Positions 5,442 through 15,116 are shown, counted from the first letter of the stretch. The stretch is 18,756 nucleotides of DNA from Dehalococcoidales bacterium (GCA_016926695.1 JAFGOB010000072.1:1-18756); one strand, 5' to 3'. Numbers and translations are program-made. Notes: generated by a model not told the origin, from the sequence alone.

Positions 5442-7247
5442 TCAGGCCGCTGTCATAATGCGGTTTTTACCGGACCTCTTGGCCGCGTACATGGCCTTGT
5501 CCGCTTTTCCCAGCACCTCTTCGACTGTTGCTCCGTGAACCGGATAACCGGCAATCCCGATGCTGACGCTGCAGCGTATGTCCTCCCCCCTGATCCCCAT
5601 TTTACAGGCATTAGCTTCGGACAACAGCCTCCGGGCCAGCGACATGGCCTGCTCCTGATCGCATTCGGGGGCCACTATCACGAACTCGTCCCCGCCGGTA
5701 CGGGCCGCGATATCGCTCTTTCGGGATACCCGCTTGATGATTTCTCCGAATCCCCTGAGCAGGTGGTCGCCGTAGTTATGCCCGTAACGGTCGTTTACCA
5801 CCTTCAGATTATCTATGTCCATGCTTACCACAGAGAAAGTGCTCTTCTCCCGTTCTGTACGGGACAGCTCCCGCTCCATCTCCTCCAGCAAATAACGCCG
5901 GTTGTAGAGCCCGGTTAGTCCGTCGGTAAAGGCCATTTCCACTGTTTTTTCATAAAGCAAGGCGTTATCGATAGCTATTCCGATCTGGCTGGCAATTAAC
6001 TCAAACAACTGGGTCTCCTGCTCCGGGGCCTGCTGCTGCTTGCGGCTGCCGACGCAAATCACGCCCTTGATGCGGTCCCTGGCAAAAACTGGTACCGAGC
6101 AAAGCGACCATAAATTGTCCCTTTCCAGCACCACCGGATCGAACCTTGGATCATAATAGGTGGGGTCCAGCACCAGCGAAAGCCCGGTTAATGCCACCCG
6201 CCCTATGAATCCTTTACCCAGCCTGATCCTGGACATTCTCTTGACAAACTCATCGGAGAAATTGCGCTGAGAAATCAGGTCCAGGCTGTCCGAATCCGTC
6301 TCCAGGAAGAAAAAAGCCACCGGACGGTCCTGCATCATCTGGGAGAGGCTGTCCAGCGAATTCTCGATTATGTCCTTCAAATTTAGCGTCTGACCGACCG
6401 TGGTGCCTATCTTCAGCAGCAGTTCCGTCTGATTGGAATGGTAACGTGAAAACTCTTCCGCCACCTTCCACTCTGTAATATCCATCCAGTTGCCCATGAT
6501 CTGTTCCCTACCCTGGTAGAACACCCTGGTCAGCCTTTCCGAAACCCAGGCTGTTTCAAGGTCTTTCCTGAAAATGCGAAATTCCAGGGGATCACGGGAT
6601 TCATCCCCGATAACCTGTAAAACTTGCTTTACAGCCTCCTCCCTGTGCCCGGGATTTATCAGGTCCACACGATTGATCTCCATCAGCTCAGCCAGTGAAT
6701 AGCCCGAAATTTCCTCCATGACCTGGTTGGCAAAGGTAAAACGTCCGTCCTTCAGAATAAACACGGCAGTGGCGGAGGTATCCATCATACCCCGGGACAG
6801 TTCCAGGCTCTCTTTAAGAGCGCGCTCGGTCCTTTTACTTTCTCTTATGTCCCGGATGACTGTTAAATATCCCTGGAAGCGCCCGTCCTCAGCGGTGATA
6901 ACGGTAACCAAAAGATCAGCTTCCAGGGTTTCCCCTCGTTTATTCAAGACCCTGGTCTCAAGGTGAGGATATACCCCTTTGGCAGGTATGCGGTCCGCTT
7001 TGATCTTCTGCCACTCTTCCAGGGGGAAAATCTCTCCTACCGGTCTCAGATAAAGATCATCCGGACCCATTTCCAGGAGCATTTCGGTATACTTATTCCA
7101 GGCAAGTATCTTTTCAGCGGTGTCGGTAGTGATGATGGCCAGAGCGGAGTTTGTAAGGACTTCCTGATAGGTGTTCTCGCTCAGAAACATTGCACCCGTC
7201 CGGATGTAATCGATACTGCCGTTTACCCCGGAAAAAATAGTTTCCAT
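5442..7247 (-). CDS. PAS-PAS-GAF-GGDEF diguanylate cyclase
   Basis: Sensor protein predicted to make cyclic di-GMP from two GTP. Domains in the longer frame (621 aa from a TTG at 7307): PAS about 50-160, PAS about 170-285, GAF about 300-450, GGDEF about 460-621. The active-site motif is an intact GGDEF near residue 535. RKSD sits exactly five residues before it, matching the RxxD inhibitory site, so product feedback is likely. No membrane segment is visible, so the signal should be cytosolic, via the PAS or GAF pockets; no haem or flavin ligand could be identified. I chose the ATG at 7247 (601 aa) because ACAGGGA stands upstream at good spacing, while the TTG has a poor site. It is a single gene convergent with pyrE and separated from mutL by about 0.5 kb. 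Confidence 0.92.
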   Translation of the reverse strand: METIFSGVNGSIDYIRTGAMFLSENTYQEVLTNSALAIITTDTAEKILAWNKYTEMLLEMGPDDLYLRPVGEIFPLEEWQKIKADRIPAKGVYPHLETRVLNKRGETLEADLLVTVITAEDGRFQGYLTVIRDIRESKRTERALKESLELSRGMMDTSATAVFILKDGRFTFANQVMEEISGYSLAELMEINRVDLINPGHREEAVKQVLQVIGDESRDPLEFRIFRKDLETAWVSERLTRVFYQGREQIMGNWMDITEWKVAEEFSRYHSNQTELLLKIGTTVGQTLNLKDIIENSLDSLSQMMQDRPVAFFFLETDSDSLDLISQRNFSDEFVKRMSRIRLGKGFIGRVALTGLSLVLDPTYYDPRFDPVVLERDNLWSLCSVPVFARDRIKGVICVGSRKQQQAPEQETQLFELIASQIGIAIDNALLYEKTVEMAFTDGLTGLYNRRYLLEEMERELSRTEREKSTFSVVSMDIDNLKVVNDRYGHNYGDHLLRGFGEIIKRVSRKSDIAARTGGDEFVIVAPECDQEQAMSLARRLLSEANACKMGIRGEDIRCSVSIGIAGYPVHGATVEEVLGKADKAMYAAKRSGKNRIMTAA

Positions 7248-7307
7248 ATCAGTCCCTGTCAATATTTTACCGGTATTGATTGCCGGGAGAACGTCCTTTC
7301 CGGGCAA

Positions 7308-7779
7308 CCCGCCGCCCGCATTCAGTTACTCAGTATGAAAATAAAATATACCTGATAGTTATCTTAAAAGCGGAACCAGCCAGGGGACAAGCACCCCTGC
7401 GATCATTCGATATGGGGGTTTACACCAGTATGCGGTACAAGTTTTTACGGATTTTTATTGCCATGCCGCTGTTTGCGAGTATCATAGTATAACAGCGACG
7501 ATTAAAACCCATCAATATATATTTTCAGTTTACCCTCTCTGACCCTCAGCATCAAGGGAGAAGGGATGGAAACTGTACATATAACCATTTAACCTCATAT
7601 AACTTCTCACATCAAGCGAGAAGAATTTTCGGTAATAGCACCAGCCAGCCTCTTCCTTTTCCAAAGGAAGACGGGAGATGGATTTTTCCTCTCTCCGTTT
7701 CATCGCCTCTCCGTGGGAAAGGGTCTGTACAGGGTTCAGGATTAAAGTGAGGGGCTTTAAGATTCCATACAGCCGGGTA
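7308..7779. other. Non-coding stretch with degenerate short inverted repeats
   Basis: No gene could be supported here. Within 7535-7770 are pyrimidine-rich segments of the form CCTCTC and CTTCTC with purine-rich partners. CATCAAGNGAGAAG occurs at 7550-7563 and again at 7610-7623, and CTTCCTTT/AAAGGAAG makes an 8-bp hairpin at 7652-7670. The look is of worn dispersed repeats. There is no clear terminator for mutL; a 91-aa minus-strand frame here is built from these repeats and is not credited. Confidence 0.35.
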
Positions 7780-9525
7780 TCAGGTGCGGCCGAACTCTTT
7801 TTCAATCCTGGGGACGGTCATATGTATCATGGTAGGCCGTCCGTGCGGACAGCAGTGGGGCATCTTTACCTGCTCCAACTGCTTTATCAGTTCTCTCATT
7901 TCAGCTTCGCTGAGGACCTGCCCCGCCCTGATAGCGCTGTGGCAGGCCAGCGTAATCGCCATCTGTTCCTTCCAGTCGTCCTTCCTGGTCTCCAGCGCCT
8001 CCCTCAGGGCCGTCGCCCAGTCCCTGTCCCCCAGCACAGCCGGTACGGCCCGGACCAAAAAGGTACGCTCTCCGAAAGGCTCAAGAATGAAACCGAATCC
8101 CGCCAGTTCATCCAGGTGCGAGACCAGAGTGGCTGACAATCCAGGTTCAATCTCAAAAGTGACGGGCTGGAGCAATCCCTGCATCTCTATCTGCCGGCTC
8201 TCCCTCTGCTCATTGATCTTTTCCAGCATGATCCGCTCATGGGCTGCATGCTGGTCTATCAGAAAAAGCCCGTCGGGACCTTCGGCTACTATATAGCTGC
8301 GGGCAAGCTGCCCCAGGACGCGTAAAAGAGGCAGTGAAATCAGGGGAGTGAATGAAGCCTGTCCGGGTGCATTCCGGTTGGCTGGCTCCGGTGGTTTGAT
8401 CCTGAAGGCGGCCTCCGAAGCCGCGGACTCTGTAACCGGTGACCCGGGTCCCGGCGCTGATACCGGTGTCTGCGGTATTCCGAAACCCGACCTGTTATCC
8501 TCAATTTGAGGAACAGGGGTCGAGCGTACCAGTACACGGCGGACCGCTCTCTGGACAGCGGCAAAAACAGTCCGCTCATCCTGGAATTTTATTTCAGTCT
8601 TGGACGGATGAACATTGACATCGATCACGCGGGAAGGCAATGACAGGTTAATTACCGCAACAGGATGCCTGCCCTGCATCAGCATGCCGTGATAGGCCTC
8701 TTCCACTGCGTAAGCTATGGTCCGGTTGTTGACCCAGCGGCGGTTGACAAACAGGCTGATATGGTCACGCGTCGACCGTGATATACGGGGCGAACCAGCC
8801 ATACCACTCACCTCTACCGGGCTGGCGCCATCCTCCCATTTTTCATCCGCTGTACACAGGTCCAGCATGTTTCCGGCTGCCTCCAGCCCGTATACCGCCT
8901 CTATGCTTTCCATCAGCCTGCCATTCCCGGGTGTCCGCAGGGCGGTCCTGCCGTCGACGGTAAAGGTGAACTTGACCTCCGGATAGGCCAGTGCGTAATG
9001 ACTGACTATATCCGCTATACGCCCGGACTCGACATTTACAGACTTCAGGAATTTCAGCCGGGCCGGTATTTTGCGGAAAAGATTGCTTACGGTGATGGTG
9101 GTACCGGATGAGCGGGCCTGTTTCTCGTGCCGGACTACCCTGCCGTCTTCCAGCGACATGAAGGTACCGGAAGTCTCGCCCCTGGCACAGGTCTGCATTT
9201 GTACCTCGGCCACGGCCGCGATGCTGGGCAAGGCTTCCCCCCGGAAACCCAGTGTCGACAGCACCTGAAGATCATCCAGACCGGAGATTTTGCTGGTGGC
9301 ATGACGTTCGAAGGCTGTTTCGGTCTGATCATCCGCTATCCCCTGGCCGTTATCAACCACACGGATAAGACCTGTACCGCCGTTCCTGATCTCAACCGAA
9401 ATCTGGCTGGAGCCGGCGTCCAGAGAATTCTCGACAAGTTCCTTGACTACCGAGGCGGGCCGTTCGATCACCTCACCCGCGGCTATCTGAGAAATTACCC
9501 TGGAATCGAGTACCTTTATCGTCAT
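7780..9525 (-). CDS. mutL: DNA mismatch repair protein MutL
   Basis: Links mismatch recognition by MutS to strand removal. The N-terminal GHKL ATPase has E29 and N33 in VKELVENSLDAG, then DNGQGI and ATSKI...GFRGEALPSI. The C-terminal domain has DQHAAHERIMLE near residue 420, matching the DQHA(x)2E(x)4E endonuclease motif, ACHSAIRAG near 527 and CPHGRPT near 560. It should therefore nick DNA itself, as in bacteria lacking MutH. At 581 aa the length is normal, with a Pro/Ser-rich linker around 345-390. The ATG overlaps the stop of the HAD gene by 4 bp (ATGA), indicating translational coupling. No mutS lies in the window. Confidence 0.96.
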   Translation of the reverse strand: MTIKVLDSRVISQIAAGEVIERPASVVKELVENSLDAGSSQISVEIRNGGTGLIRVVDNGQGIADDQTETAFERHATSKISGLDDLQVLSTLGFRGEALPSIAAVAEVQMQTCARGETSGTFMSLEDGRVVRHEKQARSSGTTITVSNLFRKIPARLKFLKSVNVESGRIADIVSHYALAYPEVKFTFTVDGRTALRTPGNGRLMESIEAVYGLEAAGNMLDLCTADEKWEDGASPVEVSGMAGSPRISRSTRDHISLFVNRRWVNNRTIAYAVEEAYHGMLMQGRHPVAVINLSLPSRVIDVNVHPSKTEIKFQDERTVFAAVQRAVRRVLVRSTPVPQIEDNRSGFGIPQTPVSAPGPGSPVTESAASEAAFRIKPPEPANRNAPGQASFTPLISLPLLRVLGQLARSYIVAEGPDGLFLIDQHAAHERIMLEKINEQRESRQIEMQGLLQPVTFEIEPGLSATLVSHLDELAGFGFILEPFGERTFLVRAVPAVLGDRDWATALREALETRKDDWKEQMAITLACHSAIRAGQVLSEAEMRELIKQLEQVKMPHCCPHGRPTMIHMTVPRIEKEFGRT

Positions 9526-10208
9526 TGCATCCCATTTTTACACGTTTTCGTGTAACCTGTCAAGTACTCCAGCAGTTCGGAAGGCTTTTCAATCAACACA
9601 CCTGCTCCGCCATCCCTGAGTTCATCCGACGTGCGGAATCCCCAGAGTACCCCTACCGGGAACATCCCGGCATTGACGGCGGTCTGCATATCTGTACCGG
9701 AATCACCGCAACATATAAACTCAGCGGTAGGTATACCCATGGAACCGGCGATATTCAAGGCCTGGGTGCAGTCCGGTTTTGTGGGCACTCCCGGCAGGGC
9801 GCCGCGGACACTTTCGAAATACCATTCGTTTAGCAGTTTTGAGACCATCTCCCGGGTAAAATCATGCGGTTTATTGGAGAGGACAGCCATTTTTATCTCC
9901 AGCCGGGTCAGACCGTCCAGCAGTTCACTGATTCCGGGGTAAAGGCAGGTATGATCACTCCAGTGCAGGGAATAGTCGCGGTTGACGAAATCAACCATTC
10001 GCCGGAAATCGGCCTTATCCCTCTTTTCAGGCGGAAGGGCCCGCCTGACCATCTCCTCCCGTCCATCGCCTACAAAATATCTGAAAGACTCGACCGGTTG
10101 CTGCGGCAATCCCAGCATGGCCAGTCCCCGGTTGACCGAAGCGGCCAGGTCTTCCAGTGTATCCAGCAGCGTGCCGTCAAGATCAAAAAGAACAGCCCTG
10201 TATTTCAT
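9522..10208 (-). CDS. HAD-family phosphatase, phosphoglycolate phosphatase-like
   Basis: A HAD hydrolase of subfamily IA. Motif I is FDLDGTLLDT with the two catalytic Asp at the N-terminus, motif II is the Ser of VLSNK, the Lys of TKPD serves as motif III, and motif IV is CGDSGTDMQTA. A helical cap of about 60 residues follows motif I. Phosphoglycolate phosphatase is the usual label for this shape (clearing 2-phosphoglycolate, including that from DNA end repair), but substrate cannot be read from sequence. The ATG at 10208 fits the family start (MKYRAVLFDLDG); a GTG at 10217 adds three residues. Neither has a good binding site. It lies between the deacetylase-like gene (about 76-86 bp upstream) and mutL (4-bp overlap). 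Confidence 0.88.
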   Translation of the reverse strand: MKYRAVLFDLDGTLLDTLEDLAASVNRGLAMLGLPQQPVESFRYFVGDGREEMVRRALPPEKRDKADFRRMVDFVNRDYSLHWSDHTCLYPGISELLDGLTRLEIKMAVLSNKPHDFTREMVSKLLNEWYFESVRGALPGVPTKPDCTQALNIAGSMGIPTAEFICCGDSGTDMQTAVNAGMFPVGVLWGFRTSDELRDGGAGVLIEKPSELLEYLTGYTKTCKNGMQ

Positions 10209-10293
10209 CTCGCTCACAGGTACGGCAGTATTTTCAAAAGACTGTCAGTAAAATATCAATATTAGATGTAAAGACCGCCGGGTATGGGACGTC

Positions 10294-11403
10294 CTAGCTG
10301 AAACATTTCCAGTAGCCGCGGTGAAATTTCATCACTTCATCCAGCATCATTTCAGTGGCATTGAGCACACGGTCATGCTCATATTGAGCGGGTATCTGTC
10401 CCGGTTCTTCAACAGTGATGGGGAAGTTGGCAACCCCGCTTACCAGAGAAAGCCAGGCATAAGGTAAAACTTTCTCATTGTAGCCCGAGGCTATCAAGTC
10501 GATCACCCCGACCCCGCAGGACTCGGCCATTTCCCGTACCCGGTCTCCCATGACGCGGAAACCGGCAATGGTCAAACCCAGATTGGTCAGGCCGTCGTTA
10601 AAATGCGGGTCCGATCCCCCGTTGCGTATAATGACCTGCGGTTTGAATTCATTTGCCAGTGGAAGAATCACACGGTCGAAAGCCAGCAAATAAGAGGCAT
10701 TGCCGGCATAAACCGGCAGCGGGATATTAACGGTCAACCCCTTGGCCGTATCCACCCCGATATCAGCCGCAAAGCCCGTACCGGGATAGATCGTCAGCGG
10801 GTCCTGGTGAATATCGACGAACAGAACCTTGTTGTTGCCGCGCAAATAATCCGCTGTTCCATTTCCGGCATGGGCATCGGTATCCAGTACCATCACCCGG
10901 TCAAGGTTATATTTTTCCAGCAGGTAGAGCGCGGAAAACGCTACATCGTTATAAATACAAAATCCTTCTCCGAAACGCCGTCTGGCGTGGTGCATTCCAC
11001 CTCCCACGGATACCACCCTGTTGTATTCGCCGCTTTGTACCAGGTCGCAAGCCAATTTGGCCTGACCTATGATCAGCCGGGCAGCTTCTTCCAGCTTCCC
11101 CGGGGTACCTATGGGTTTATTGTCCGCCGATTGATACCGGCTGAGATTTTCATAATAAGAGACCCAGCCCGCATTCACAGCCTGGTAATAATCACGGCTG
11201 AACTGGATATAATCTTCATCGCATATTCTCAGAAGATCGTCCTGTCCGGCCGGTTCTGCCTCAATGACCTGATAGCTATCGCCCCGGGGCAACCTCCCGT
11301 TCAAAAGCTGCATGAAAGAGCCGTATCTCTCACCATGGAAGGGATGTCCTGAACCGAAATCGTATTCCTTCAGTTCATCGCGGTAAACAATCGCCACAGA
11401 CAT
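10294..11403 (-). CDS. Histone deacetylase / AcuC-family deacetylase
   Basis: A zinc amidohydrolase of the HDAC/acetoin-utilisation fold, likely to remove acyl groups from protein lysines, polyamines or small amides; the substrate is unknown. Visible motifs: GGGMHHARRRFGEGFCIYND (charge-relay His pair), LDTDAHAGNGT (zinc ligands Asp and His) and GGSDPHFNDGL (third zinc ligand Asp). The Tyr in ASGYN is in the place of the transition-state Tyr. The second motif reads HAG where most relatives have HHG. The ATG at 11403 is preceded by AAGGAG; a TTG two codons earlier is less likely. It is the first gene of the minus-strand run leading to the HAD gene and mutL, and diverges from ribD across about 180 bp. 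Confidence 0.88.
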   Translation of the reverse strand: MSVAIVYRDELKEYDFGSGHPFHGERYGSFMQLLNGRLPRGDSYQVIEAEPAGQDDLLRICDEDYIQFSRDYYQAVNAGWVSYYENLSRYQSADNKPIGTPGKLEEAARLIIGQAKLACDLVQSGEYNRVVSVGGGMHHARRRFGEGFCIYNDVAFSALYLLEKYNLDRVMVLDTDAHAGNGTADYLRGNNKVLFVDIHQDPLTIYPGTGFAADIGVDTAKGLTVNIPLPVYAGNASYLLAFDRVILPLANEFKPQVIIRNGGSDPHFNDGLTNLGLTIAGFRVMGDRVREMAESCGVGVIDLIASGYNEKVLPYAWLSLVSGVANFPITVEEPGQIPAQYEHDRVLNATEMMLDEVMKFHRGYWKCFS

Positions 11404-11585
11404 ACTCAAAAACTCCTTTCTAAATATCGGAATGCGGTTACTGTTACAGAAGGAATCTTACAAATAAGCATACACCATATTCAAATATTGTTAAAGTTTA
11501 CCATAATGGCAGGAAAAAAACGCAGCCCTGCGGCATGCCCCTTTATTTGCAGTGTATAAAATATAGATGTTAGAATTATCTGGAA

Positions 11586-12695
11586 ATGGACTATATGGCA
11601 TTTGCATTATCTCTGGCCAGACTTGCACAGGGGCAGGTCAGCCCGAACCCGGCAGTAGGGGCGGTGATCGTGAAAAATGGCGCTATCATCGGTCAGGGTT
11701 ATACCCAGCCTCCCGGGTCTGACCATGCGGAAATTGTAGCACTGAAACAGGCCGGAAGTGAAGCCCGCGGCGCTGCCCTGTATGTTACTCTGGAGCCCTG
11801 CTGCCATCAGGGCCGGACTCCGCCCTGTACCGGTGCGATAATCTCCGCCGGTATTTCCGAGGTGTATTTCGCCTTGCTTGATCCTAACCCTCTTGTCTCA
11901 GGCAAAGGACAGGCCGAGCTTCAGCAGGCGGGCGTCAGGACCTTCGCAGGCAGCCATGCCGCAGAAGCGGCGGAAATTAACGAGGCTTTTATAAAATATA
12001 CTACCACCGGCCTGCCGCTGGTCATAGTCAAATTCGCAGCCAGCCTGGACGGCAAGATCGCTACTCGTACCGGTGATTCCATGTGGATTTCCGGCGAAGC
12101 GGCGCGTAAACAGGTCCAGCATATGCGCTATATCTCCGATGCGGTCATGACCGGGGCCAATACCGTTATCAACGATGATCCCCGCCTGACTGTCAGGCTG
12201 GCGATCAAGGGGGGAATTACACGTAAACAGCCCTTGAGAATTATCGTGGACGGACTGGGTAGAACTCCGCCTAATGCACGCATCTTTTCAGAGCCGGGCA
12301 ATGCGCTCCTGGTGCTGGGAAGACCTCTCAAACAGGAAACCAGGGACCTGCTGGCCGGGACCGGAACTGAAATATTGGAACTCCCCTCCGATAATGGCAT
12401 AATGGACTTGGCTCAGCTTTTAACGCTGCTGGGGAAAAGGCAAATCACCAGCGTGCTGGTTGAAGCCGGCGGAATTTTACTGGGCTCGTTATTTGACAGC
12501 GGTCTGGTCGACAAAGTAGTCGCTTTTCTGGCGCCGATAATCATAGGAGGCGAGGAAGCCAGACCGTCAGTCGCCGGAAAGGGCAGCGCAAAGCTGGTTG
12601 ATTGTACCAGGCTGAAGCGGCTGAAAGTGGAGCGCGTAGGGGAGGATGTTATGATCTCCGGTTATGTTAAGGACTGGATATGTTTACCGGAATAG
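11586..12695 (+). CDS. ribD: Bifunctional pyrimidine deaminase/reductase RibD
   Basis: Second and third steps of riboflavin synthesis: deamination of the diaminopyrimidine product of GTP cyclohydrolase II, then NADPH-dependent reduction of the ribosyl chain. The deaminase domain (1 to about 140) has zinc ligands H47 (in HAEIVAL), C72 and C81 (PCCHQGRTPPC), with E49 as the proton shuttle. The reductase domain (about 143-369) has KFAASLDGKIA, TGANTVINDDPRL and VEAGG. Length is normal. The start is MDYMAFAL at 11586; an ATG three codons later is possible and no strong binding site is seen. TATAAA at 11555-11560 is a possible -10 box. First gene of the rib operon; its end overlaps ribE by 16 bp. 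The upstream gap shows no FMN riboswitch that I could recognise. Confidence 0.95.
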   Translation: MDYMAFALSLARLAQGQVSPNPAVGAVIVKNGAIIGQGYTQPPGSDHAEIVALKQAGSEARGAALYVTLEPCCHQGRTPPCTGAIISAGISEVYFALLDPNPLVSGKGQAELQQAGVRTFAGSHAAEAAEINEAFIKYTTTGLPLVIVKFAASLDGKIATRTGDSMWISGEAARKQVQHMRYISDAVMTGANTVINDDPRLTVRLAIKGGITRKQPLRIIVDGLGRTPPNARIFSEPGNALLVLGRPLKQETRDLLAGTGTEILELPSDNGIMDLAQLLTLLGKRQITSVLVEAGGILLGSLFDSGLVDKVVAFLAPIIIGGEEARPSVAGKGSAKLVDCTRLKRLKVERVGEDVMISGYVKDWICLPE

Positions 12696-13300
12696 TCGCG
12701 GAGGTTGGAAAAGTCGCTTCCATCCAGCCGGACAAACTCACTGTCAGCGCCGGCGAACTACTCAAGGGAATCCAGTTGGGTGGCAGCGTGGCGGTTAACG
12801 GAGCCTGCCTGACTGTAACCAGCTTTACACCGGACAGTTTCACCGTGGACCTGAGTCCGGAGACAGTTAAAAGAACCAGCCTGGAGAGCCTGAAGGCCGG
12901 CGATCCCGTCAATCTGGAACGACCAATGCTGCTGGGCGGAGAGCTGGGCGGGCACCTGGTGCAGGGCCATGTCGACGGCACGGGAAGGATTATTGCCATA
13001 TTCCCGGAGGGCGTATCGACCGTTTTCCGCTTTGAAGCGCCCGATGAGATCATGCGTTACCTGGTAGAAAAAGGCTTCATCGCCATTGACGGCATCAGCC
13101 TGACTATTACGGCCAGGGAAGCCGGCTGGTTCCAGGTCTCGGTGGTGGAGTTCAGCAAAACACATACCAATCTCGGCAGCCGGAAAACCGGCGACCTGGT
13201 CAATCTTGAGATAGACATCATGGCCAAGTATGCCGAGCAGTTCATGAAATTACAGCATAGCGGTATTACGCTTGAATATTTAAAAGAAAACGGATTTTAG
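12680..13300 (+). CDS. ribE: Riboflavin synthase alpha chain
   Basis: Last step of the pathway: dismutation of two 6,7-dimethyl-8-ribityllumazine molecules into riboflavin and the pyrimidine that RibH reuses. The canonical start MFTGIVAEVGKV is present. Two lumazine-binding repeats follow, about 1-97 and 98-206: VNGACLTVTSF in the first and IDGISLTI in the second, with GGHLVQGHVDGTG at the junction. At 206 aa it is of normal length. The ATG lies inside the end of ribD and has AAGGA (12669-12673) six bases upstream, consistent with coupled translation. Confidence 0.95.
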   Translation: MFTGIVAEVGKVASIQPDKLTVSAGELLKGIQLGGSVAVNGACLTVTSFTPDSFTVDLSPETVKRTSLESLKAGDPVNLERPMLLGGELGGHLVQGHVDGTGRIIAIFPEGVSTVFRFEAPDEIMRYLVEKGFIAIDGISLTITAREAGWFQVSVVEFSKTHTNLGSRKTGDLVNLEIDIMAKYAEQFMKLQHSGITLEYLKENGF

Positions 13301-13334
13301 GTCACTTATAATCACAGGCACTTTGGAGGCAATA

Positions 13335-14540
13335 ATGGCATTATCTACTATTCCCGAGGCAATTCAGGAGCTAAAGAAAGGAAAGTTCCTTATCATCGTT
13401 GATAACGAGGACAGGGAAAACGAAGGCGATCTGGCTATCGCTGCTGAAAAAGTAACTCCCGAAGCCATCAACTTCATGGCCAGGTACGGAAGAGGACTTA
13501 TCTGCCTTCCGCTTACCGGTCAAAGGCTGGATGAACTGGGCATTCCCATGATGGTCAACAAAAACACCTCGCGTTTCACGACAGCCTTTACGGTCTCGGT
13601 CGAAGCCAGGCACAAGGTCAGTACAGGCATCTCGGCCGCCGATCGCGCCCAGACGGTGCAGACCGTGATAGATCCCGCTACCAAGCCCTCCGACCTGGTC
13701 TATCCGGGGCACATGTTTCCCCTGCGTGCCAGGGACGGCGGGGTTCTGGTCAGGGCGGGACATACCGAGGCTATCATCGACCTGGCCAAGCTGGCCGGCC
13801 TCTATCCGGCAGGGGTAATCTGCGAAATTCTGAATGAAGACGGTACAATGGCGCGCCTGCCACAGCTTACCGAAACAGGGGAAAAGTTCGGGATTAAGAT
13901 CATCAGCGTCTCCGACCTTATCGCTTACCGTTCGCGCCATGAAAAACTGGTCCACCGGGTGGCTACGGCCAATCTACCCACCAAATACGGAGTGTTTACA
14001 GCCATCGCCTTCAAAAGCGATGTCGATCCGGCCGAACACATCGCCCTGATAATGGGTGATGTCAGCACCCCCAAGCCCGTGCTGACCAGGGTCCACAGCG
14101 AGTGCGCTACCGGGGATATTTTTGGCAGCCTGCGCTGCGACTGCGGCGAGCAACTGGCGCTGGCCATGAAATCCATCGCCAAAGAAGGCCGGGGTGTTCT
14201 CATCTACATGAGGCAGGAAGGCCGGGGCATCGGTTTCCATAACAAAATCAAGGCCTATGCTCTCCAGGATGAGGGACTGGATACCGTGGAAGCCAATGAA
14301 GAGCTGGGCTTCGCTCCCGACCTGCGCGACTATGGCGTCGGCGCCCAGATCATGACCGACCTGGGAATACACGAGATCCGTCTCATGACCAATAACCCCA
14401 AGAAGATAATCAGCCTGGAAGGGCACGGGCTCAAGGTAGTCCAAACACTGCCGATAGTCATTCCGCCCAATCCTCATAATCGCCGCTATCTGGAGACCAA
14501 GCAAAAGAAGATGGGACATATCCTTGATCTCCCCAGGTAA
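13335..14540 (+). CDS. ribBA: DHBP synthase / GTP cyclohydrolase II
   Basis: Fused enzyme supplying both riboflavin precursors. The N-terminal RibB domain (1 to about 200) converts ribulose 5-phosphate to 3,4-dihydroxy-2-butanone 4-phosphate; it shows [27 protein letters not shown] and [15 protein letters not shown]. The C-terminal RibA domain opens [23 protein letters not shown] carries the three zinc cysteines, followed by MRQEGRGIG and the NNPKKI block. The start is the ATG at 13335, preceded by GGAGG at 6-bp spacing, giving 401 aa; an in-frame TTG at 13323 lies before this binding site and is not used. It follows ribE by 34 bp. Confidence 0.96.
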   Translation: MALSTIPEAIQELKKGKFLIIVDNEDRENEGDLAIAAEKVTPEAINFMARYGRGLICLPLTGQRLDELGIPMMVNKNTSRFTTAFTVSVEARHKVSTGISAADRAQTVQTVIDPATKPSDLVYPGHMFPLRARDGGVLVRAGHTEAIIDLAKLAGLYPAGVICEILNEDGTMARLPQLTETGEKFGIKIISVSDLIAYRSRHEKLVHRVATANLPTKYGVFTAIAFKSDVDPAEHIALIMGDVSTPKPVLTRVHSECATGDIFGSLRCDCGEQLALAMKSIAKEGRGVLIYMRQEGRGIGFHNKIKAYALQDEGLDTVEANEELGFAPDLRDYGVGAQIMTDLGIHEIRLMTNNPKKIISLEGHGLKVVQTLPIVIPPNPHNRRYLETKQKKMGHILDLPR

Positions 14541-14621
14541 GCCAGTAAGGCAAAAAAGCGGTAAGCGGGCAGATCCGGGACGTAAATAAACATTCGATCA
14601 AAAAAATAAAGGGAGACCGCC

Positions 14622-15095
14622 ATGAAAATAAATAAAACCTTTGAAGGCATGCTGCTGGGCGAGGGACTGAAATTCGGGATTGTGGTCGCTCGTTTTAACG
14701 ATTTCATTACCAATAAAATGCTGGAGGGAGCCCAGGACGCCCTGCTGCGCCATGGCGTGAGTGAGGATGACATCGAGGTCGCACTGGTACCTGGATCTTT
14801 CGAAATTCCGCTGGCGGCCCAGAAAATGGCTGCCACAAAACGGTATGATGCGGTCATCTGTCTCGGAGCTGTCATCAGGGGCGGCACACCGCATTTCGAG
14901 TACATTGCCGCCGAAGTCACCAAAGGCATCGCTCAGGTCGGACTGAACAGCAGTATACCGGTCATTTTTGGAGTCATTACCGCCGACACCCTTGAGCAGG
15001 CCATCGAACGGGCCGGCACCAAACAGGGCAATGAAGGCGCAAAAGCCGCAACCACGGCCATTGAAATGGCCAACCTGGTCAATATGATAGAATAA
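14622..15095 (+). CDS. ribH: 6,7-dimethyl-8-ribityllumazine synthase
   Basis: Condenses the butanone phosphate from RibB with the pyrimidine from RibD to make lumazine, substrate of RibE. Motifs: [10 protein letters not shown] (about 22-31), LVPGSFEIP (about 55-63), [15 protein letters not shown] (about 80-94, with the catalytic His) and [11 protein letters not shown]. At 157 aa it has the usual length for a subunit that assembles into a large shell. The ATG has AAAGGGAGA upstream. It is the last gene of the operon, 81 bp after ribBA, and is followed by a hairpin terminator. Confidence 0.96.
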   Translation: MKINKTFEGMLLGEGLKFGIVVARFNDFITNKMLEGAQDALLRHGVSEDDIEVALVPGSFEIPLAAQKMAATKRYDAVICLGAVIRGGTPHFEYIAAEVTKGIAQVGLNSSIPVIFGVITADTLEQAIERAGTKQGNEGAKAATTAIEMANLVNMIE

Positions 15096-15116
15096 GCCCT
15101 GCCGTCATTTTCTTCC

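Noticed and set aside
5424..5450. Terminator between pyrE and the GGDEF gene
   Set aside because: The 8-bp gap and flanks give only short GCAGC/GCTG pairings and no T-run.
7530..7805. 91-aa minus-strand frame
   Set aside because: It lies over short repeats, overlaps the end of mutL and has no recognisable protein features.
13371..13955. 194-aa minus-strand frame inside ribBA
   Set aside because: It is antisense to a clearly recognised enzyme and shows no family features; a shadow of GC-rich coding.
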